NCBI GenBank assembly: GCA_031370485.1
Contig: JANMQK010000135.1
Location: 1 to 11,318 of the forward strand
Length of the DNA: 11,318 nt
Reading direction: 5' to 3'
Source: JANMQK01 sp031370485
GTDB taxonomy: Bacteria; Acidobacteriota; Polarisedimenticolia; Gp22-AA2
Shown here: piece after piece, positions 6,626-11,318 of the stretch
Position numbering within the stretch: the first letter of the stretch is position 1
Layout: each line of letters opens with the position of its first letter
The notes under the pieces: model-generated
Database searches by the model: none
The model's input: the letters and a program-made list of their open reading frames with translations, nothing else
What the model was told of the DNA's origin: nothing
Translations under genes and position numbers: made by a program

Positions 6626-6901
6626 ATGCCCAAGAAGCGCACCGGTCGTGTGCGACGTACCGAGAAGCAGTGGAGCGAGATTCTCCGACGATTCGCGTCG
6701 AGCGGCGAGGGTTCGCGGCAGTTCTGTCGCCGCGAAGGCCTGGCCCTCAGCAGCCTCGAGCGCTGGCGACAGCGGTTGGGGACGACTTCCGCGACGCGGT
6801 TTGTCGAGCTCGTTCCGGGGGCGCCCGCCGAAGCCACGGCGATGAGCTGGTCGTTGGAGGTGTCGCTGCCCCATGGCGTGTCGCTTCGGTTCCGGGGGTA
6901 G
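6626..6901 (+). CDS. tnpA: IS66-family accessory protein TnpA (helix-turn-helix)
   Basis: A 91-residue protein, the first gene of the IS66 element. The N-terminal half has the family pattern EKQWSEILRRFASSGEGSRQ followed by FCRREGLALSSLERWRQRLG, a transposase_8-like helix-turn-helix that probably binds DNA at the element ends. The C-terminal part (FVELVP, then SLEVSLPHGVSLRFRG) matches the usual short beta-rich tail of IS66 OrfA proteins. ATG 6626 has AGGAGG five bases upstream (6615-6620) and is preferred over the earlier in-frame start at 6578. tnpB begins three bases after the stop, so the two are probably translationally coupled. Its exact role in transposition is not known, but it is required in studied IS66 elements. 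Confidence 0.9.
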   Translation: MPKKRTGRVRRTEKQWSEILRRFASSGEGSRQFCRREGLALSSLERWRQRLGTTSATRFVELVPGAPAEATAMSWSLEVSLPHGVSLRFRG

Positions 6902-6904
6902 GCG

Positions 6905-7231
6905 GTGTTTGTCGAGTGGTCGCCGCGGAGGATCCTGGCGTACTGCGAGCCCGTGGACATGCGCAAATCGTCCCGCGGCTTGGTGGCCTTGGTCCAGAAC
7001 GTGCTCCAGGAGGACCCGCTGTCGAATTGTTTGTACGTCTTCTTCAACCGCCGCGGGAACTACGTCAAGCTCGTGACGTGGGACCGCACGGGATACTGCC
7101 TGTTCGCCAAGCAGCTCGAGCAGGGCCGATTTCATCTTCCGTCGGGAGACGCGAAGCAAGAGATCAGCGAACCGGAATTTCGTTTGATTCTCGATGGAAT
7201 AGTTCTTGGCAAACGGCGCGCGATGCGGTAG
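6905..7231 (+). CDS. tnpB: IS66-family accessory protein TnpB (Orf2)
   Basis: A 108-residue protein with the highly conserved IS66 Orf2 core: RILAYCEPVDMRKSSRGLVA near the N-terminus, then LYVFFNRRGNYVKLVTWDRT, GYCLFAKQLEQGRFHLP, and a C-terminal EPEFRLILDGI segment. The family is about 110-120 residues and has no identified catalytic residues; it is needed for efficient transposition alongside TnpA and TnpC. The start is GTG 6905, three bases after the tnpA stop. This compact spacing is normal in IS66 and suggests coupled translation. The frame is complete, with no sign of decay. Confidence 0.93.
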   Translation: MFVEWSPRRILAYCEPVDMRKSSRGLVALVQNVLQEDPLSNCLYVFFNRRGNYVKLVTWDRTGYCLFAKQLEQGRFHLPSGDAKQEISEPEFRLILDGIVLGKRRAMR

Positions 7232-7240
7232 AAAGAGCGC

Positions 7241-8794
7241 ATGACATTCGACGAGCACGCCGCGATGCTGGATCGCAATGACATCGTCGCATTGCTCGCG
7301 TCCCATCAGCAGCTGGTCGCCCGCAACGAGGAGCTGACGCGGCAGATCGAGTGGTTCAAGCGCCAGCTGTTCGGAGCGAAATCGGAGCGGCGGTTCCTCG
7401 ATCCCGAGGGGCGCCAGCTCGCACTGGGTGAATGGCCACAGGCTCCGGCGGGGCCCGGGACGGAAATCACGGTCGCCGAGCACCGTCGCCGCAGCCGGAT
7501 CGTTCGAAGCGAAGAGCCGGCCGGCGACGACCCCGTGCGCTTCGACGAGTCGGTGCCCGTCGAGGAGATCCGGCTGCCGCATCCGCCGCTCGATGACGCG
7601 CACGAGATCGTCAGCGAGAAGACGACGTTTCGCCTGGCTCAGCGGCCGGCCTCCTACGTCGTCCTGAAGTACATCCGGCTGGTCGTCAAGCGCAAAGCCG
7701 ACGGCACGCTGATCTGTCCTCCGGCGCCGCCTTCGGTGCTCGGCAAGAGCGTGGCCGACGTGAGTTGGCTCGCCTGCATGGTGATCGACAAGTTCGTCTA
7801 CCACCTGCCGCTGTATCGCCAGCACCAGCGCCTGGTGGCGGCTGGGGTGCACCTGGCGCGGTCCACGCTGACGGGTCTGATCCATCGGACGGGCGACCTG
7901 CTGGAGCCGATCCACGGGGCACAACTCGAGTCGGTGTTGGAAAGTCAGGCCCTGGCCATGGACGAGACGCCGATCCGGGCCGGGCTGAAGAGCCGGGGCA
8001 AGATGAAGACCGGCTACTACTGGCCGATCTACGGCGACCGGGGCGAGGTTGTCTTTCCGTTCTCCGAGTCGCGGTCGGGTGCGATCCTGAACGAACTGCT
8101 GGAAGGCTATTGCGGGGTCTTGCTCTCGGACGGCTATGTTGCCTACGAACGGTACGTCGAGAAGGCCAACGCGATCGTTCACGCGCAATGCTGGTCGCAC
8201 ACGCGCCGGCATTTCCTGAAGGCGGAGGACATCGAGCCGGAGCTGACCGCTGCGGCCCTGAAGTACATCCAGCGCCTGTACGAGGAGGAGGCTCGGCTGA
8301 AACCCCGGCTTCTCGACGACGCAAAGCGGCTCGAACTGCGGGCCGTGCACTGCAAACCGGTCGTGGACGAGTTTTTTGAGTGGCTGAAGACGGTGCGCAA
8401 GGAGCGCATCCTGCTGCCGCGGAATCCGTTCACGGAGGCGGCCAGCTACGCGCTGGCCCGCGAGGGTCCGCTGCGGGTGTTCCTCGAGTACCCCGACGTG
8501 CCGATCGACACGAATCACCTGGAGCGGGAAATCCGGCCGATCGCGATCGGCCGCAAGAACTGGTTGTTCTGCTGGACCGAGATCGGGGCGAAGTACGTCG
8601 GGATCTTCCAAAGCCTGCTCGTCACCTGCCGGTTGCAGGGGATCGACCCGTACACCTACCTGGTGGATGTCCTCCAGCGTGTCGAGCGTCACCCGGCCAG
8701 CGACGCGAGGCTGACGCCGCGCCTGTGGAAGGAGCACTTCGCCGATCCCCTACGCTCCGCCATCGACCGACAAGTCAAGAACGCCGGTTCTTGA
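7241..8794 (+). CDS. tnpC: IS66-family DDE transposase TnpC
   Basis: A 517-residue transposase. The N-terminus has the coiled-coil/helical segment typical of IS66 (LASHQQLVARNEELTRQIEW, then FKRQLFGAKSERR, residues 19-51). The catalytic DDE core is readable: D241 in LAMDETPI, D297 in LLSDGYVAYE and Glu in NHLEREIRPIAIGRKNWLF (E428 by alignment to the N-x-x-E-R pattern), with the conserved CWSHTRRHF (317-325). The zinc-finger region between is reduced: the usual CPxCGG cysteine pairs are not seen, only ICPPAPPSVLG (158-168) at about the expected position. This resembles an IS66 subgroup rather than damage, since the frame is intact. ATG 7241 follows tnpB by nine bases with a weak AGAAAGAG site. 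The TGA stop (8792-8794) lies inside the right inverted repeat, so the gene runs to the very end of the element. Confidence 0.94.
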   Translation: MTFDEHAAMLDRNDIVALLASHQQLVARNEELTRQIEWFKRQLFGAKSERRFLDPEGRQLALGEWPQAPAGPGTEITVAEHRRRSRIVRSEEPAGDDPVRFDESVPVEEIRLPHPPLDDAHEIVSEKTTFRLAQRPASYVVLKYIRLVVKRKADGTLICPPAPPSVLGKSVADVSWLACMVIDKFVYHLPLYRQHQRLVAAGVHLARSTLTGLIHRTGDLLEPIHGAQLESVLESQALAMDETPIRAGLKSRGKMKTGYYWPIYGDRGEVVFPFSESRSGAILNELLEGYCGVLLSDGYVAYERYVEKANAIVHAQCWSHTRRHFLKAEDIEPELTAAALKYIQRLYEEEARLKPRLLDDAKRLELRAVHCKPVVDEFFEWLKTVRKERILLPRNPFTEAASYALAREGPLRVFLEYPDVPIDTNHLEREIRPIAIGRKNWLFCWTEIGAKYVGIFQSLLVTCRLQGIDPYTYLVDVLQRVERHPASDARLTPRLWKEHFADPLRSAIDRQVKNAGS

Positions 8795-8802
8795 CCGCTT
8801 AC
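8777..8802 (-). repeat. IS66 right terminal inverted repeat, with overlapping hairpin
   Basis: This is the reverse-complement partner of 6520-6545 with one mismatch. It contains the tnpC stop codon. The stretch 8774-8795 is itself a perfect 9-bp inverted repeat (GTCAAGAAC, loop GCCG, GTTCTTGAC). The left end can form only a weaker version. Confidence 0.93.
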
Positions 8803-9149
8803 GTTGCTTTCGCTCCGGAGTCTACCGCAGGTCGGCGGGAGGGGAGAAGAGACCTTCCTCGCCGCGCGCTCCGATTCCAGTCCGCCCGCGCGCTGAGAGC
8901 GGAGCGTCCCGCCGCTCCCGCGTTGCGGGTCGTGCGCGCTGAGCGCCGCGCAGCCGGCTGAGCGACCCCCCCGAGTCCAGGGTAAGCACGGGGTGTCTGA
9001 GGCCCGCGGCTCGGGGTTGGCCCGGGGCCCATCGAGAGACAGAACCCCGGAATCCCGCCGGGTCTGCGTTGGAAGATTCGTACCGATCGGCCCTGCTGGC
9101 CTCGGCTCAGGCCGACGGCGGGGGCCCTGGACCCGGCGGCGGTGCGCGA
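8803..9149. other. Gene-free stretch beside the IS66 element
   Basis: No frame here reads like a real protein. Frames that stay open are arginine/proline/alanine-rich low-complexity products of high GC. It lies downstream of the decayed IS91-like pieces on the minus strand and is probably the remains of that element's 3' end plus unrecognised sequence. No tRNA, repeat array or promoter is seen. Confidence 0.55.
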
Positions 9150-9480
9150 GCCCGGATCGAGGATCACCGACACGACGCGCCTCGTCCCGCCACAGGGGCA
9201 ACTCAAGGGATCGACCTCGAAGACCTTGGCGATCAGACTGGCTAACGGTCTGTGGCGCTCGCGCTGGGAGGGGCTAAGGGTCGGCAGGTCGAAACCCTGT
9301 GATTCTGGCTCCACCTGTGCCGCTGCGGCCCGCGGCTGCGGTAGGTAGCCTGTTCTGCGTGGTGGTGCAGCCGCCCGAGGGCGATAGGCGGATGCACCAG
9401 GAGGCGGCGCACAGCACCTCGAGGGCTTCAGCGTCCCATGCCTCGGCCCGCGTCTCCCACCCGGTCGCTCCGTTTATCGG
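9150..9480 (-). pseudogene. Decayed IS91-like (Y2_Tnp) transposase fragments
   Basis: Two pieces on the minus strand match the C-terminal half of the IS91-like putative transposase family. Piece one (about 9450-9325) reads WDAEALEVLCA in one frame, then switches frame to RRLLVHPPIALGRLHHHAEQ, then ATYRSRGP. This mirrors the family pattern ...LExLCRYLLRPPLALxRL...YR.R. Piece two (about 9263-9150) reads RERHRPLASLIAKVFEVDPL followed by SCPCGGTRRVVSVILDP, the family's LLxRVFxVDxLxCPxCGGxMRVxAxIxDP zinc-ribbon region, with one residue fewer between the cysteines. The section normally lying between them is mostly missing. A frameshift and an internal deletion therefore make this a dead remnant. 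Recognition is by family pattern from memory; a profile search would settle it. Confidence 0.65.
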
Positions 9481-9511
9481 ACCCTCGCGCTAGACGTCTC
9501 TGCCAGCCGTC

Positions 9512-11318
<1,807 letters not shown>

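Larger units (their letters stand above)
6520..8802 (+). mobile_element. Complete IS66-family insertion sequence (2283 bp)
   Basis: The element is bounded by 26-bp inverted repeats beginning GTAAGCGGTCAAGAA, typical of IS66 ends. It carries the three genes tnpA, tnpB and tnpC in the canonical order on one strand, all with open frames. Flanking 8-mers (CGCGCACC at 6512-6519 and GTTGCTTT at 8803-8810) do not match, so the 8-bp target duplication usual for this family is absent. The left end truncates a STAS-like gene; the right end abuts a decayed IS91-like region. All parts look intact, so the element may be active or only recently inactive. Confidence 0.93.

Noticed and set aside
5203..7281. 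692-residue plus-strand frame running from ppx into the IS66 element
   Set aside because: It is out of frame with ppx and tnpA, has arginine/proline/alanine low-complexity content and crosses the IS boundary, so it is a high-GC artefact.
6566..8737. 723-residue minus-strand frame antisense to the IS66 genes
   Set aside because: It mirrors the codon structure of tnpB and tnpC, has no recognisable domain and no upstream ribosome binding site.
8803..8960. Right flank of IS66 as the missing N-terminal half of the STAS-like gene
   Set aside because: The minus-strand frame entering the right IS end reads as low-complexity sequence (SRRPAVDSGAKAT) with no STAS features.

Overview
The window comes from a GC-rich bacterial chromosome. 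The gene families present (Pst/PhoU, SixA, CHAD, a Ppx/GppA with an HD-like tail, and a secreted MopE-type repeat protein) would fit an uncultivated Acidobacteriota or delta-proteobacterial/Myxococcota-type genome. No rRNA, tRNA or other marker lies in the window, so this placement is a guess.

Left half (1-6406) is a phosphate and polyphosphate neighbourhood. On the + strand are the last codons of the phosphate permease gene pstA, then pstB (ATP-binding subunit) overlapping it by ATGA, then phoU. Convergent with phoU is a three-gene minus-strand operon read from about 3735 down to 1697: a thymidylate-kinase-like P-loop kinase, a second paralogous kinase coupled by an ATGA overlap and carrying Arg in place of the Walker A Lys, and a SixA-type phosphohistidine phosphatase. 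A clear extended -10 promoter (TGnTATAAT) sits just upstream of this operon. Divergent from it is a CHAD-domain gene overlapping by 26 bp an exopolyphosphatase/GppA-type gene. Pst/PhoU (phosphate uptake and its control), CHAD (polyphosphate binding) and Ppx (polyphosphate or pppGpp hydrolysis) together suggest a phosphate-storage module. The two unusual kinases embedded in it are the most interesting unexplained part.

Middle (6407-9511) is a mobile-element scar. A 29-codon minus-strand tail of what looks like a STAS-domain gene ends abruptly at the left end of a complete 2283-bp IS66-family element (6520-8802; tnpA, tnpB, tnpC; 26-bp terminal inverted repeats with one mismatch). The two IS flanks do not share the 8-bp duplication expected for IS66, and the missing part of the STAS gene is not on the other side. 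Right of the element is about 700 bp without an intact gene. It contains frameshifted, internally deleted pieces of an IS91-like (Y2_Tnp) transposase on the minus strand.

Right end (9512-11318) is the C-terminal 602 codons of a large minus-strand secreted-type protein, open at the window edge. It has carboxypeptidase-regulatory-like regions, a proline-rich linker, an Asp-rich calcium-binding-like segment, two and a half exact 50-residue (150-bp) MopE-type repeats and a helical C-terminal domain.
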